From: Dasypus novemcinctus
Lineage: Eukaryota > Chordata > Mammalia > Cingulata > Dasypodidae
Direction: 5' to 3'
NCBI RefSeq assembly: GCF_030445035.2
Contig: NC_080696.1
Coordinates: 27,603,661 to 27,667,660, forward strand
DNA length: 64,000 nt
Both the position numbers and the translations under genes were made by a program. Under the pieces are notes generated by a model. That model had not been told where the DNA came from, searched no databases, and saw only the letters and a list, made by a program, of their open reading frames with translations. Position 1 is the first letter of the stretch. Each line of letters opens with the position of its first letter. Positions 1-13,110 of this stretch are shown here, piece after piece.

Positions 1-3000
1 AATTGACCACACATGTGAAGATATATATCTGAATTCTTAATTTGGTTTCATTGTTCAGTATGTCTATCCTTGTGCCAAAATCATGCAGTTTTGACCAATG
101 TAGCTTTGTAGGATGCTTTAAAGACAGGCAGAGTAATTCTTCCAATTGTATTTTTCTTTCCCAAGATGTTTTGGGTTATTCAGGGCCCCTTACACTTACA
201 AATAATTTTGATAACTTGCTTTGCTAGTTCTTATTGGATTATAGTGAATATGTAAATTGGTTTGGATAGGATAGACATCTAATTGATATTTAGGCTTCCA
301 ATCCACAACATGGAATATTCTTCCATTTATGTAGGTCTTCTTTGATTTCTTTTAGCAATGGTGTTCAGTTTTCTGTGTATAAGGCCTTTACACCCTCAGT
401 TAAATTTATTCCTATTTTATTCTTTTAGTTGTAATTGTAAATGGACTTTTTTTCTCAATTTCCTTCTAAGATTGTTCATTATTGTTCAGAAACACTAATG
501 ATTTTTGCATATCCTGCCACTTTACTGAACTTGTTTATCAGCTCTAGAAGCTTTATTGTAAACTTTTTTTTGGAAATTTCTACATATAGGAACTTCTCTT
601 CTGCATATAGTTAAATTTTTACTTGCTCCTTTCCAATTTGGATGCCTTCTATTTCTTTTCTGCCTAAGTGCTTAAGCAAGTATTTCTAATACAATGTTAA
701 GTAAGAGTGGTGACAGTGGGCATCCTTGTCTTCATTCAGATCTTAGAGGGAAAGCCTTTAGCATTTCCCCATGGAGTATGATGTTAGTTGTGAGTTTTTC
801 ATACATGCCCTTTATCAAGTTGAGGAAATTTACTTTTGTTCCTATCTTTCAAAATGCTTTTTTCAAGAAAAGATACTCTATTTTGTCAAATAGCTTTTCT
901 TCATTGATAGAGATGATCATGTGATTTTTCCCTTTGATCTGTTAATATGGTGGATTACACAGATTAATTTTCTTATGTTGAATCAACCTTGCATACCTGT
1001 GATACAACGCACTTGATCATGGTGTATAATTTGATTTATGTGTTTGATTTGATTAGCAACAATTTGGTTGCAAAGTTTTGTATTTAATTTCATTAGAGTA
1101 ATTGGTCTGTAGTTTTCTTTTGGCATCTGTATTTGACTTTGATATTATTGCAATATTGGCATCACAGAATGAGTTAGATAATGCGCTCTCCTCTTCATTT
1201 TTTTGGAAGATTTTGAGTAGGATTGGTATTAGTTCCTTTTGGAATAATTGGTAGAATTCACCTGTGAAGTCATCGGTCCTGTGCTTTTCTTGGATGGGAG
1301 GTTTTTGGTGACTAAAGCAATCCCACTGTTTGTGATTTGTCTGTTGAATTCTTCAATTTCTTCTTCCATCAGTGTAGTTTGCTCTTGTGTTTCTAAGAAT
1401 TTAAGTTCATCTAAATTGTCCATCTTTTTGGCATACAATTTTTCAAAGTATCCTCTTATGATAGGCTATATTTCTGTGGGATCAGAGGTGATAACACCTC
1501 TTTCATTTCTGGTTTTATTTATTTGCATCTTTTTTTCTTTTTTTCTTTGTTAGTCTTGCTAAGGGTTTTGTCAATTTTATCAATCCTCTCAAATAACCAA
1601 CATTTTGTTTTGATAATTGTATTTTTTTTAAGTTCTCAATTTCATTTAATTCTGTTCTAACTTTGTTATTTTCTTCTTTCTGCTTGCTTTGGGATTAGTT
1701 CATTGTTCTTTTTCTAGTTCCTGTTGATAAGCAATTAGGTCTTTGATTTTAGCTCTTTTTTCTTTTATAATGTAGGCATTTATGGCCATAAATTTCCTTC
1801 TCAGCTCTGCTTTAGCTGCATTCCATAAATTTTGATATGTTGTGTTCTCATTTCCATTTGATTTCAGGTAGTTACTGATTTCTCTGACAATTTTCTCGTT
1901 GAACCACTGATTAAGAAGCTGTTGTTTAACTTCCATGCATTTGTGCCTATTCTCTTTATTTGTCACTTGTTAATTTCCAGAACCATTCCAATGTGATCAG
2001 AAAAATGCTTAGTATAATTCCAAACTTTCTAAATTCATTGAGACTTGTTCTATGACCTAGAATGTGATCTATCCTGGAGAATGATCAATGAGCACACAAT
2101 AAGAATGTATATCCTACTGTATTTTGGTATAACGTTATGAACATATCCATTAGGTCTTGTTCCTATAATATAGTATTTGATATCTCTGTTTCTTTATTGT
2201 GCCTCTGTTGAGATGTTCTGTCTAATGTAATAATAGTGTATTAAAGTCCTCCACTATGATTATAGAGGCATCTATTTCTCCCCTTATTTTTGTCAGTATT
2301 TCCCTCATGTATTTTGGGGAACCCTGGTTAGGTGCATAAATACTTATGATTATTATTTATTCTTGGCATAGTCCCCCTTTTATTAAAATGTAGTTTCCTT
2401 CTTTGTCACTTACCACAGCTTTGCATTTAAACTCTATTTTGTGTGATATTAGTTTAGCTACTCCTGCCCTTTTCAGATTACTCTTTGTGTATAAAATCTT
2501 TTTCCAAACTTTCACTTGCAACCTATCTGTGGGTCTAAGGTGTGTTTCTCTTGGACACCATGTAGATGGATCATATTTCCTTATCCATTCTGCCAATCTG
2601 TGTCTTGACATTGGAGAATTTAATCCATTAACATTCAATGAAATTACTTTACAGGCAGAACTTATCATAGCCATTTTTTCTTTAGGCTTATAAAAGTCAA
2701 ATTTTATTTTTATTTCTCTTTTTATCCTTTTAGTTATTCTTACTAACAATCTTCCTTTCTAAATTCTCCTCCAATTCTCTCTCCTATTTTGTCCTTTAAC
2801 CTATGAAACGCCTTTTAGTATTTCTTGAAGGGTACCTCTCTTGCTGACAAATACCTTCAATATCTGTTTATTTGTAAATAGTTTGAACTCTACTTGATTT
2901 TGAAAGATAAATTTACTGCATACAGAATTCTTGGGTGGCATTTTTGTTTGTTTGTTTCTTTCTTTCTTTCTGCACCTTAACTATGACACATCAAGACCTT

Positions 3001-5085
3001 CTCACCTCCATTGTTTCAGATGGGAAGTCAACATTAATTTTATAGAGCTTTCCTTATATGTGATTGGTCTCTGTTCTCTTGCTGCTTTGGGGATTCTGTC
3101 TTTGTCTTTAGTGTTTGACAATTTGGTAACTATGTGTCTTGGAGTAATTCTGCTAGGATTTATTGTGCTTAAAGTATGCTGCTGTTTCTGGATTTGACAA
3201 CCATTTCCCTCATAAGAGATGGGAAATTTTCAGCCATTATTTCTCAAACAGTCCCTCTGCCCCCTTTTCCTTCTTTTCTCCTCCTGGATGCCCATAATGT
3301 ATATGTTTGTGTGTTCTATGTTGTTATTCAATTCCCTAAGTTCCTGTTGGATATCTTCCTTTTTTTGTCTATCTGTTCTATTATCTGTGTAATTTCAGAT
3401 GTCTTATCTTTGACATTGCTAATTCTTTCCTCTGCCTGTTCAAATATGCTATTATGTGTTTCTAGGGTACTTCTAATTTCTTGCATTATACCTTAATCAA
3501 TATAAGATCTGTCATCTTTCTATACTTGTTTCTCCAGTAGCTTCTTGATATTCTTTATCTCTTCCTTCAATTTATTTCGTTGATTAAGGATATTTGTTTG
3601 GACATCTTTGATTAGTTGTTACACATTGTGCATTTCCTCTTGCTTTTTAGTTTATTCATTAGACTGGGCCATGACTTCCTGTTTTTCAGTATGGCTTGTA
3701 ATTTTTTACTGATATCTGGGCATCTTTTTATTTTGATGTTGTTTCTCTGTTGGTTTGTTTCTCTTTCTAATTTATGGTTTTGTGTTAAAGAAAGATTTTC
3801 TTAATACTTGGTTCCACTTATTCTATATCTTTTTAGTTGCATGTATTCAACTGAAAAATTATCAGATACACAAAAAAAGGAAAAAGAAAGAGTAAGAGGA
3901 AAAGAAAAAGAAGAATGGAGAAAGAACAAAAAAGAGACAGAAATATAATAATGAAAGGGGAAAGTAGTTAAAAAGAATAAAAATGGCAAAGGTAAACAAA
4001 GAAAAAGAAAAAATAAGATAAAATAGAATAAAACATCAAACAAGAAGAGAAGGAAAAATGAAGACAAAGTAAGAGAAGGCAGAAAGGAAGAAGGAAAAAA
4101 AGAAGAGGAAACGTTGGAAGAAAGAAAGCAAAGACAAGAGGAAAGAGCAAGAAAAATAAATAGATAAACATGCCTCCAGCAACAGTCTCAAGCTGCAGTG
4201 TCAGCCAGTCAGTCACCCCTATGGCCAGCCTCTACTTAGGCACCTGAAAGGAGAGAGAGGGGCAAAAACAAACAAAAATCCTCTCTATGCTACCCTTCCT
4301 AAACCTGCTTGCCCCAAGGCTCCCCTTCTCCCCAGGAGTCAGCTGGGTATGTGACAGTCCCCCTGATCTCCTCCCCCCTTCCCTCTCTCCCGGGGTGGCT
4401 GACTAGGTGCTTCTCGCCTCTCAACCAAGAGAGGCTGACTCCCTTAACTCCTCTCGCCTCAGGGACTGCCTGGGTGCCTGTCAACCCGCCTGGTCTCTTC
4501 CTCCACTCTCCTAGGAAGTGCTTAGGTGCAGGACCAAGGTTTTCCTTTTCCCTGAAGCTTGCTGGGAGCTGGTTCAACTGCCCAGTCATTTCCCCTCTGC
4601 TCCAGTTACCCACTGAGCCAACTGGGTGCCAGCCAGCACTCCCAGTTACCCATAGCTTCCCTCTCCTCGAAAGCCGACTGGCCACCGGCATGATATCCAA
4701 CTGACTGGGGACTCTTCTTTTCCCCAGGCCGACTAGGAGCCTATCTGTTCACTGATTGCCCCCTCCCTGCTCCACTCTCCCCCTGAGGCGGCTGAGTCCC
4801 AGCCCTCACAACTGATTTCCCTGTAATTTTCTTTCCCTCATGAGCCTGCTGGACACCTCCTTGTCAGGGAGGGCTCTCCTCACTCTCGGAGCCAGCTAGG
4901 CACTAGTCTGCCAGGAAGATCAGCTCTCTGGCTTCCCTCTACCCTGAGCCATCTGCCCCACCCCCTCCAGCCACCCTCTCCTTTAGCCCCCATGGTCCAG
5001 GCACTTCCCTTATGCCAGGAAAGCCTGCCTACATTTCTGAAGTTTCTGGAGGAGGAGCACAGCCTGTCATTCCGTTTTACCATCA
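1..5085 (-). mobile_element. Old L1 retrotransposon, 3' part outside window
   Basis: Read on the minus strand this is an L1: 5' UTR at about 5085-3690, ORF1 remains at about 3690-2765, then ORF2 from about 2672 to the window edge. The conceptual ORF2 start reads MAMISSACKVISLNVNGLNS, the usual L1 endonuclease N-terminus, followed by recognisable endonuclease and reverse-transcriptase stretches. Stops and frameshifts break both frames (the longest piece is 130 aa at 2357-2749), so it is dead. The 5' UTR holds a purine-rich tract on the plus strand (3850-4160, pyrimidine-rich in the sense strand) and a GC-rich 4300-5000 block, as the younger L1s here also have a pyrimidine-rich 5' UTR. It is clearly more diverged than the three young copies. 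The 3' end and its target-site duplication lie outside the window. Confidence 0.88.
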
Positions 5086-6526
5086 TGTATCCTCTTATTG
5101 ATTTTTCATGATGCTATCATTCATTTACAGGACTTGCATTTATATCTTTTCCAAATAATGAAGGGCTTTGTTCATACTGTCTTGTTTCATGAAATCAGCA
5201 TCTACATATACCTATTTAAAGTCCTCATTTTAATTAATTTGCATATTTCTTTTTCTCTTTAGTTCCTCAGGTGCAATATTCTTGAATCTAATGACTGTTT
5301 CTCGTGGCTGCGTTTTCACTTATATGCCATGTGAGGTCCTACTCAGTGGGGTTTACCTTCACCGAATACATATTTATGTGATTGTTCTTAAATTGTATTT
5401 TCTCTTGCAGAAGAGAAACTCAACACCAGAAGCCTGTGATGATGGTGCAACAAATTGGAAGGAGACTCAGTCCCCATATCACTGCATGGGGAAGAGCTGT
5501 TCAGTGATCTGAAATGCCTTTTGGACATTGTACCAGTTAGGAATAAACTTGTATGTAGCCACAAGTATTTTTTACGTTAATCTGTTAAATCATGATGACT
5601 AGAGTTACCAGAATTCATAAACTTATTATATGTTCAATAAACCTTTATTTCTTTAGGACACATATAGACAATTTCTTTTTCAGATTTAATAATAAGTATA
5701 CACATCTGAAAGCACAGTGCTCATATTTAGAATTTAAATGCAATTTTTTTCTGTTAAGGAAACCAAGTATATGAATGGGAAATGAAGTTTACTATATATT
5801 GTTAATTAAGAAAGATAAATATACAAAATAACTTAAATGATACCTAGAACATAGCTATACTTTTATGAGAAAAAATATAAACAATAAGGAATGATAATAC
5901 TATCTCTGGTTGTTGATTTATGATTAAATTTCCCTTTCACATTTCTTTATTCAGTGTGGCTTTGTTTTTTTTTCAAAAGAGAAATGATGGTTTTTAATTT
6001 TGCGGGGCTTTAGAAAAAATAATATACAGTCAACATATTTCATGAGACATCATTTTATTTAATTGCTTAAATTGCGGCCTCAAAGGGAATATTTTGATTA
6101 ATTTCTCTAGGGTATGCATGCCCAAAGCTTTAACAGTATATTTTGTAACGGTTTGGTGCCAGGATTCAACTCTGAGGTCTGCATTTCTCAGTTATTCCTA
6201 GACTTTTAAAATAAGTTGTTTAAAGAAAGTCATTTATTTGAAACAAGCAATGAAATACCCAGCACACTTCTGCTATTATATTCAGTTCTATTTATATTAA
6301 TTGACTATTAAGCAGGACATTTCTGGAGTTCATTAATCTTAGTCAAGAAATCTTCAGTAAATGAGTCACTCAAGTACTTCTCTTACTAGTTGAGTTGATA
6401 TATGTATCATTTTATTTTCACTTTAGAATGAAAATATTGAGTGCCAGTCGTCTTTCAAGGAAACAACTCCATGTTTTGGCCAAACTGCCAAATATCCATT
6501 TCATTTGTTGAAGATAGGAATGAAGA
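5086..6526. other. Intergenic, no gene recognised
   Basis: AT-rich sequence without a convincing reading frame. About 5405-5545 looks like the tail of an old LTR-type repeat (a final 'gaataaac' signal), but I cannot name the family. Confidence 0.4.
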
Positions 6527-7041
6527 TGTGCGGCTGGGGCGGCTTGCACCCCGATGCTGACGGGGGGGTTTGGAGGGGTCAGACTAGACCGCAGTGGCGT
6601 CTGATGCTACGGCAGACAGCATCAGAGGGGCTCTCAGGCGTGGAGGACGCACGGCGAGGGGAGGAAGAATGCCGCGGAGACCAGGTCTGTACGCAAGTCC
6701 GGTTTATTGCGGAAGGGGACACAGCTTTATAGGGTTAGGGACTGCGTGGAGGGATTTGATAGGTGCGGGCGGGTACTGCTTCCTGATAGGTGATTGTAAG
6801 CGGTTGCTAGGCAGAGGGCTGGCTGAGAGGTTTGGAATAGGGGAGGGGAAAGGGGGAGTGAGAGCTGGCTGGATGTTGGGCTAGGCGGGAGATAAAAAGG
6901 GGGAGGGCAGCGTCGGCCAGCCGTTAGCAGCAAAGGCCTAGTCAGGCATGGTCACCTTATCTAGGCCCAGTGGGCAGAGGCAGTATCACTTCTTGCCACA
7001 CCGTTTGCTACTGTGGCAAGCCGGGCGCCCTTCCTCCCACA
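6527..7041 (-). mobile_element. Class II (ERVK-like) endogenous retrovirus 3' LTR
   Basis: Read on the minus strand the block starts TG at 7041 and ends CA at 6527, about 515 bp. Directly upstream in sense (7042-7052) is a polypurine tract, AAAGGGGGAAA, the expected primer for plus-strand DNA synthesis, so this is the 3' LTR. A TATA-like signal (complement of 6726-6731) and an AATAAA (complement of 6703-6708) lie about 18 nt apart. It is GC-rich, unlike its AT-rich flanks. The layout and part of the sequence resemble the solo LTR at 45724-46078, so the two are related families. The class assignment rests on the polypurine tract and that relation; the exact family is unknown. Confidence 0.75.
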
Positions 7042-7440
7042 TTTCCCCCTTTGTTTTTATTAAGCTCCTCCGAAAAGCTTGATTTGAGGAAGGAGGGGGA
7101 CTGTGCCTGTCTTAGGTCGGGATTGCGCCCAGCCGGGCAATGCCCATGCCACACAGGTGGCCAGTCTTACCCATCATGGGGAAGCGCGGCAGCAAAAGGC
7201 CGTGTCCCTGCCTTAGGTTGACTGGCGGGCCGATCCCGTTGCCCGTCGTTGGCTAACCAGTCCAGCGCCTCGATGGAATGTTGGCGGCCTTAGATAAACA
7301 GGGCGGGGGAGGGGAAAGGGTAAGGGTAAGGGGTTAGGATGGGCGGTGAGAAGGGGTAGGGGCAGGGGAGCTGGGGCTTGGGTGCGTTGAGAGGCGGCTG
7401 GCCACTTGGGGAGGACGGCAAAGATGTTCTGTATTAATGT
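7042..7440 (-). mobile_element. Fragment of ERV internal region next to 3' LTR
   Basis: This is GC-rich sequence continuing 5' (in sense) from the polypurine tract. By position it is the env end and 3' untranslated part of the provirus. No reading frame is intact and I see no matching 5' LTR downstream, so the provirus is truncated. The right edge near 7440 is set by the drop in GC content and is approximate. Sequence from 7440 to about 8050 could be further degraded proviral DNA, but I found no recognisable domain. Confidence 0.5.
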
Positions 7441-8189
7441 ATTAATTCTTCCCTTTTTTCAAATGGCATCCATCCTGGTGGAATAGTACCAGTGGATGAG
7501 AAGAGGTAGAGGATGTGTCAGGAAGAGTGAGATACAGATTCATATTAAGATAATCAAATGGATGATGAAGGATATCCAAGTTTCTCTGGGCTTCAGTGAA
7601 TGACTAATGTGACAGATAGAAAGAATATGATGAGATTAATTTTTGTGATCCTAAAGTTACAGGGACAAGGCTGTGAGCATAGAAAAAAGAATGTGCTTGA
7701 TGGGTGACCAGGTTTAGAAATTATCTGGGGATTCCCATTTCTACTTTTTTTCTGAAATCTAGAGGGGGATCTTCTCTGAGAATTCAGGCATTCATTTGAC
7801 CTCTACTCCTTGGAGCTTCCAGGATTTCCACATACTTCTGGTATGGATCAACTCCACATGTGTACAGATTTGACCCCCATTAAAGAGAAAGATTGTGGAC
7901 CATATCAGATGCACACAATGGTACCATTCAACTGCACATGTTAGTGGGAACACAGTGCTCATACCTGAGGCTCTTGTCCTAGTGGCACCAGGAATGTTAC
8001 GGTCCTGTTAGTGATGGATCTTTAGCCTGACAAAGCTTGGAAAAGCTTAAAACTTGATTCAGAATGGCAGAATGTATTTTTGCTGCAGCCTGAAATTTAT
8101 ACATCATGTCCAGTACTCCTATAGATCTTATTGTTTGTCACTTACCCATCTTAATTTGCCACTTTAGGAAAAAAGAAGAAGTTTTGCTT
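7441..8189. other. Intergenic upstream of OR pseudogene 1
   Basis: No gene, repeat family or RNA recognised. It may include degraded proviral sequence or the former upstream region of the receptor gene. Confidence 0.3.
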
Positions 8190-9045
8190 CAATTATGGCT
8201 TCAACTATTTTTATCACTTCCATCATAATCATATTTTGGAGTACCCCTCTTCCTGATTTTCCTGACCATCTACACAGTGTCCATTATGGGGAACCTTGGC
8301 ATGATTGTTGTCATCAGGATCAACCCTAAACTCCACACCCCCATGTACTTTTTCCTCAGCCACTTTTCCTTTCTAGATTTTTATTACCCCACGGTAGTTA
8401 CACCCAAGCTCTAAGAAAACTTGGGTGTGGAAGATGGAAACATCTCTTTCACAGCGTGCATCATGCAGTTCTTCTTTGCATGCCTATGTGCAGTGACGGA
8501 AACATTCATGTTGGCAGTGATGGTGTATGACTGGTTTGTGGCGGTTTATAACCCTCTGCTCTGCACGGTTGTAATGTCCCGGAAGTTATGTTGCTTGTTG
8601 GTCATGTTCTCGTATTCTTGGGGTATAATGTGTTCCCTAATACTTACCTATTTTCTTTTGGAATTATCTTTCAGAAGAAATAACATCATAAATAATGTCA
8701 TCTGTGAGCATGCGGCAATTGTTGCTGTGTCCTGCTCTGACCCTTATATTAGCCAGATGATCATTTTAGTGTTAGCCATATTCAATGAAATAAGCAGCCT
8801 GATGATCATTTTTACTTCCTATGTTTTCATTTTTATCACTATCATGTAGATGACCTCATCTAAGGGACACTACAAAGCCTTTTCCACATGTGCTTCACAC
8901 CTAACTGCCATTACTATCTTCCATGGAACCATCGTTTTTCTCTCCTGTGTTCCTAACTCCAAAAGCTCACAGTGATCATCCCCATGTTGAACCTCTGATC
9001 TACAGTCTCAAGAACAAAGATGCAAAGGAGACCACCCAGAAATGA
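8190..9045 (+). pseudogene. Olfactory receptor pseudogene 1 (OR5 family)
   Basis: This is a single-exon class II olfactory receptor remnant; intact relatives are seven-transmembrane G-protein-coupled odorant receptors of sensory neurons. Conserved blocks appear in order: [20 protein letters not shown] (TM1 to TM2), CIMQFFFACLCAVTETFMLA (TM3), a changed MAYDRY-type motif reading MVYDWF, the SYSWGI region of TM4, CEHAAIVAVSCSDPYIS in extracellular loop 2, and [19 protein letters not shown] of TM6. Lesions: the N-terminal frame is broken, TAA stands after PKL near 8413, TAG at about 8846-8848, and a deletion removes much of TM7 after SKSS. The longest open stretch is 8421-8849 (142 aa). It resembles OR5D/OR5L receptors, but the subfamily is uncertain. 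The exact start is not clear. Confidence 0.88.
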
Positions 9046-9439
9046 ATCAATAAAAATTATGCTCTCACAAAATGTAAAGTTTGTAAAATTTACTTATTCA
9101 TTTTCAAGAGAAATGTGGAGAAATATCCAAGTCTTCTAGTAGTTTTAATTATTCAAATTCCAATGTTAAATAGCAAAACAATACATTTGTCTAATAAACG
9201 TCCAGTTGATTGATCTACTCAATATCTGTTTAAAGCTTTGTAAATTATCTATAAAATCATAAGCAACAATTAAGTCTCAGGGCATTTAAATTGCCTCTAG
9301 ACTTAGGCTTTTGCACGAACAGATGGAAGATTTAAGTCTCTCAGACATATTTTAATGGGTATAGTGCTAATTGTAGGTTTAAAGAAAAAAGGGACAGAAG
9401 AATCATGTGTAAGGAAATTATAAAAGAGTCTGACTCTGT
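9046..9439. other. Intergenic 3' of OR pseudogene 1
   Basis: AT-rich; nothing recognised. Confidence 0.3.
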
Positions 9440-9945
9440 TACATTGGGGAGATAGGTTAAGATATATTTCTGGGTAAGGCCCATTGACAGGGACCCAATT
9501 CCTGGGAATGTGTGCCGTGCCTAGAGTGTCCAGATGTCTCTAGCACCCTCAGGAGCACCCCCTTCTTGAGGCATTTGTTTACTGTGGAAGTCAGGATGAT
9601 CCTCCTGAGACATGCATAAGTGTATCCTCTGGAATGAGCTCCCGACTCACTTTGAAATCTCTTAGCCTTAAAAACTCATTTGTGTTTAATGTATCCCTCT
9701 GCTGTACAAGGCTTTCTTCTAAATGTATCACTAGTAAGCACTTGGTAATAAACCTTTTGTGTCAGAGGGGCCCAGCCCCATGCTGTGGGAAGGTAGTGAG
9801 TTTATTTGATGAGTTTGGCTTACAGAGAAGCGACATTTGAGTAAAAAGGAGGATTTCAGGAGGTAACTCTTAGGCATTGTATATTACTAGGCTAAGATTT
9901 AATTTTGCAAGAATAATCATAAGTACAAGCATTAATATCTACTAT
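9440..9945 (-). mobile_element. Old L1 3' UTR fragment
   Basis: The block matches, in the same relative order, the 3' UTR of L1-B at about 49060-49330: a 'cataaaaactcatttg'-type stretch, then a 'gcatcactagt' stretch, then a 'gagtttggctt' stretch. It is diverged, so it comes from an older L1 subfamily. The edges are approximate. Confidence 0.6.
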
Positions 9946-12730
9946 GGTCATTTGTCATTTGGATTTGTTTTTCTCTTTAAACTGCTTATTCAGTTTTTTT
10001 AACCCATTTTACTATTGAATTGTTAGTCTTTTTTAATACTGATTTGTAGGATTTCTTTATACATCCTGAATTTAAGTCCTTTGTTGAATACATGTACTAT
10101 GAGTATTTCCTCCTAGATTGCAGCTTGCTGAGGTATTTATGACCTAATTTTTAATGCAGTACAATTAAGCAATTTGTTACTTTATATAGCAAGGCACTTT
10201 TAGTTTTCTCTTAAATAAATATTTCTCAGCAACATCCTGATATTCATGTATTTTACATGCTAAATTTTCTCAAATTCCATATCATATTCTGTATTTTATA
10301 TAAATATTTTCTGTTTTGTTTTCTAGATCTTATATGTTTCTCAATTTTGCTTTTTAAATGGATTTTTATGGAAATTGGACCATGTGACAATGTATGAATG
10401 GATGTATAGTATCATGAATCCCATATTTACCCTAGCAATATTTATTTAAAATACAATCATTTATACTCTGCTCTACAGTGCCACATTTTTCATGAAGTAA
10501 TTGCCCCTAATGGATGGGTCTATTTCTTGACCCTCTGTATGTTTCCAACATCCTTTTTGCCTATAATTAGAACCTCCCATGATTAATAAGCTTTGCTTTC
10601 TAATAGAACAATCCTACAATCTTGTTCTTTTCCTTGCAGGATTATTGAGATATTCTCGGGCCTTACCTTTCCAAACAAATTTTAAAATCATTTTTGTTTG
10701 GACTTAGGGTAGAATAACAGTAGAACTATAGAATCATTAGGGAATAAATGGCAAGTTTTCATCACCTAGGCTTCAAATTGTGTGTTTTGCATTTTTGCTG
10801 ATATGGATTTAGTTTAATTTCTGTAATAAAAGTTTTATCCTGGTTATTTTCTAAAACTTTTCCAAGGTATTCTGGTACATCACTTGTTAAAGTAATCCCC
10901 AGGCATTTGATATTTTTCATGTTATTTTTTCATGGCATTTAAAAAATGTGGATTGTTTTTAGGTCAGAATACAATTTATTTTATATTGACTTTCCTTCTG
11001 CCCACTCATAATAATTTCATAATTTATTTATAGATTATTTTGGATTTTCAACATGTTTATCATATTATATGTCTCTATATTTTTATTTTGTTGTTTCCTA
11101 TTTTAAACCTTATCATTGTTTTGCTTGCCTGTAGAGACCCCAGTATTATTTTAAATAAAAATATTAAAATGGGGCTTGTCTTCCTGATTTTATATGGCAA
11201 GCATTTCTATTTCATAATATAAAATGTTTTTTGCATATTTATTTTTTTTAATTTTTAAATTTTTATTTGTCCATTTTCGTAAAGCTACATAGATCACAAA
11301 AAATGTTACATTAAAAAATATAAGAGGTCCCCACATACCACACACCCCACCCCACCCCACTACTCCCACATCAATAACCTCTTTCATCATTGTGGCACAT
11401 TCATTGCATTTGGTGAATACATTTTGCAGCACGGCTACACCACATGGATTATAGTTTACACTCTCCCCCAGTTCATTCAGTGGTTTATGGCAGGATATAT
11501 AATACTCTGCATCTGTCCCTGCAATATCATTCAGGACAACTCTAAGTCCTGAAAATGCCCCCACATCACACCTCTTCTTCCCTCTCCCTGCCCTCAGCAA
11601 CTCCTGTTGCCACTGTCTCCACATCAATGATACAATTACTTCCATTGCTTGAGACACAACATTTCTATAGCGGAATACCAGTAAGTCCCCTCTAATCCAC
11701 ATTTTATTCCTCCATCCTGTGGACCCTGGATGGTGATGTCCACTCAACCTCTAATTTGGGAGGGAGCATAGATCCCACATGGCTGATGGATGCAAGTCTC
11801 CTGCTTGGAGTTGTAGGCACTCTTGGTTCCATGATGTGGTGGTTGACCATCTTCACCTCCCTGTTAGCTGACCTGGGTAAATATAATGAACCAGAGAGTA
11901 GGTGTTGCAACTCTGCTGAGGCCCAGGGCCCAGCTGCTACATGGCCAGTCTTTATTGTAGATGTCTTATAGATTCTTTGTTTTCCAGATTAGTAAAGTTC
12001 TCTCCTGTTGTTTTGGTTTTGCTTTTTGGTGAATTGAGATGAATTTATTCAAGTTACTTTTTTCTTTATTTTTAAGATGAAAATGTGATATAGCTCCTTC
12101 AATATTTTAATTTGGCAACTTGAATTTTTTAAATTTTCTAGTATTGAACCAAAGATGTTTTCTGAGAAAACTAATTTGGATGTGATATAATATACTGTCT
12201 TTTTAATTTCTTGATTAGTTCAATGTGTCAATATTTTATTTGGGATTTTAAAATCTATGCTTAGGCATGAAAATGTTTTTTAATTTTATCTCTTTTCACC
12301 TCCTTGTTAGTTTTGAGTACCAAAATTGTGCTGGTCCCTTAAAATGTTTTAGGAAGTCTATCTTATTTAATTCCACAAAAAAGTCTACTGAAAATTAGAG
12401 TTCACTGGTCAATAGGAAAATTTTGAATTGCATAGAAAAGTTTTCACTTATGGATTCACTTTCTTTAATGGTGGTAGGAAAATTATGATCTTAATTTCTT
12501 CTTCAGTCAGTATTATTAAGTTTTATATTATCATTGGAATTTATCCATTATAGTTACATTTTCAGTTATATTTTCAAAATTCATGGTACAACATTGTTTG
12601 TTATACTCTCTAAAGTTGGCATAATATCTACAGTGATGATATTGTTCATGGGCAAAATATTAGTTATTTTTGCTTTCTCTCTCTTTTTTCCTTGATTAGA
12701 CTGATGATATTTTCCAAAAGAATTTGGGAA
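9946..12730 (-). mobile_element. Ancient L1 ORF2 remnant, split by a younger L1 tail
   Basis: On the minus strand this follows the order of L1 ORF2 from the C-terminal part (about 9970-10100) back through the reverse-transcriptase region (about 10820-11210) and on to 11958-12730. Landmarks are weak echoes of the L1 antisense phrases seen clearly at 52300-53640, such as 'gatgtgat', 'gaaccaa' and 'attggaattt' stretches in matching order. It is far more diverged than any other L1 here and has no useful frame. A younger L1 3' end (11225-11957) lies inside it. I assign it by order and similarity, not by a domain match. Confidence 0.5.
11225..11957 (-). mobile_element. 5'-truncated L1 3' end nested in ancient L1
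   Basis: This is about 730 bp of L1 3' UTR on the minus strand, beginning at the left with an A/T-rich tail. It is the same sub-type as the plus-strand copy at 43814-44746 (shared 'gatattgcagggacagatgc'-type and 'ccaccccacccca' stretches). Severe 5' truncation is the usual outcome of target-primed reverse transcription. Both flanks look like parts of one older L1, so it inserted into that element. Confidence 0.7.
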
Positions 12731-13110
12731 AAAATCTAGATTTGGCCAGTGTTGCAGCGATGTTTTCTGGGTATAGAATGCTGAGACAGAGTGTGATGAA
12801 GAATAAATTTTAGGGATATATAGCTGTGGGAAAAAAGAGAAGGATACAGTTTGGGACAGAGGGAAAATTCAAACTGTGTTATACCCACCAATCCTGGCCT
12901 ACTCCATGGAAAGCTTTCCCAGTATATGATCCTTCAGAGTTGTGCCCCTGGGGCCAGGTATTTATACTTTTACCTTAATTAGTCATTTGGGCATGGTGGC
13001 TCTCCAACGCTGAGGTCAAATGTAAAGGCATTAACAATTGTGAGAACATATCCTTCCTTGAAGTAGAATTTGTATAGAGAAACCTTACCCACCACAGCTA
13101 GGTGCAGAAA
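12731..13110. other. Unassigned sequence, possible LTR
   Basis: From 12751 to about 13102 the block starts TG, ends CA and holds a 'gggatatatagctg' TATA-like site and an 'aataaa' near 12802. That could be a solo LTR of about 350 bp. I could not find a target-site duplication or a relative in the window, so this is only a suggestion. Confidence 0.25.

Noticed and set aside
3801-4216. Phe/Leu-rich minus-strand frames in a purine-rich tract
   Set aside because: Low-complexity reading of the old L1 5' UTR.
4299-4704. Overlapping 131- to 133-aa frames on both strands
   Set aside because: GC-rich L1 5' UTR; neither has a recognisable domain.
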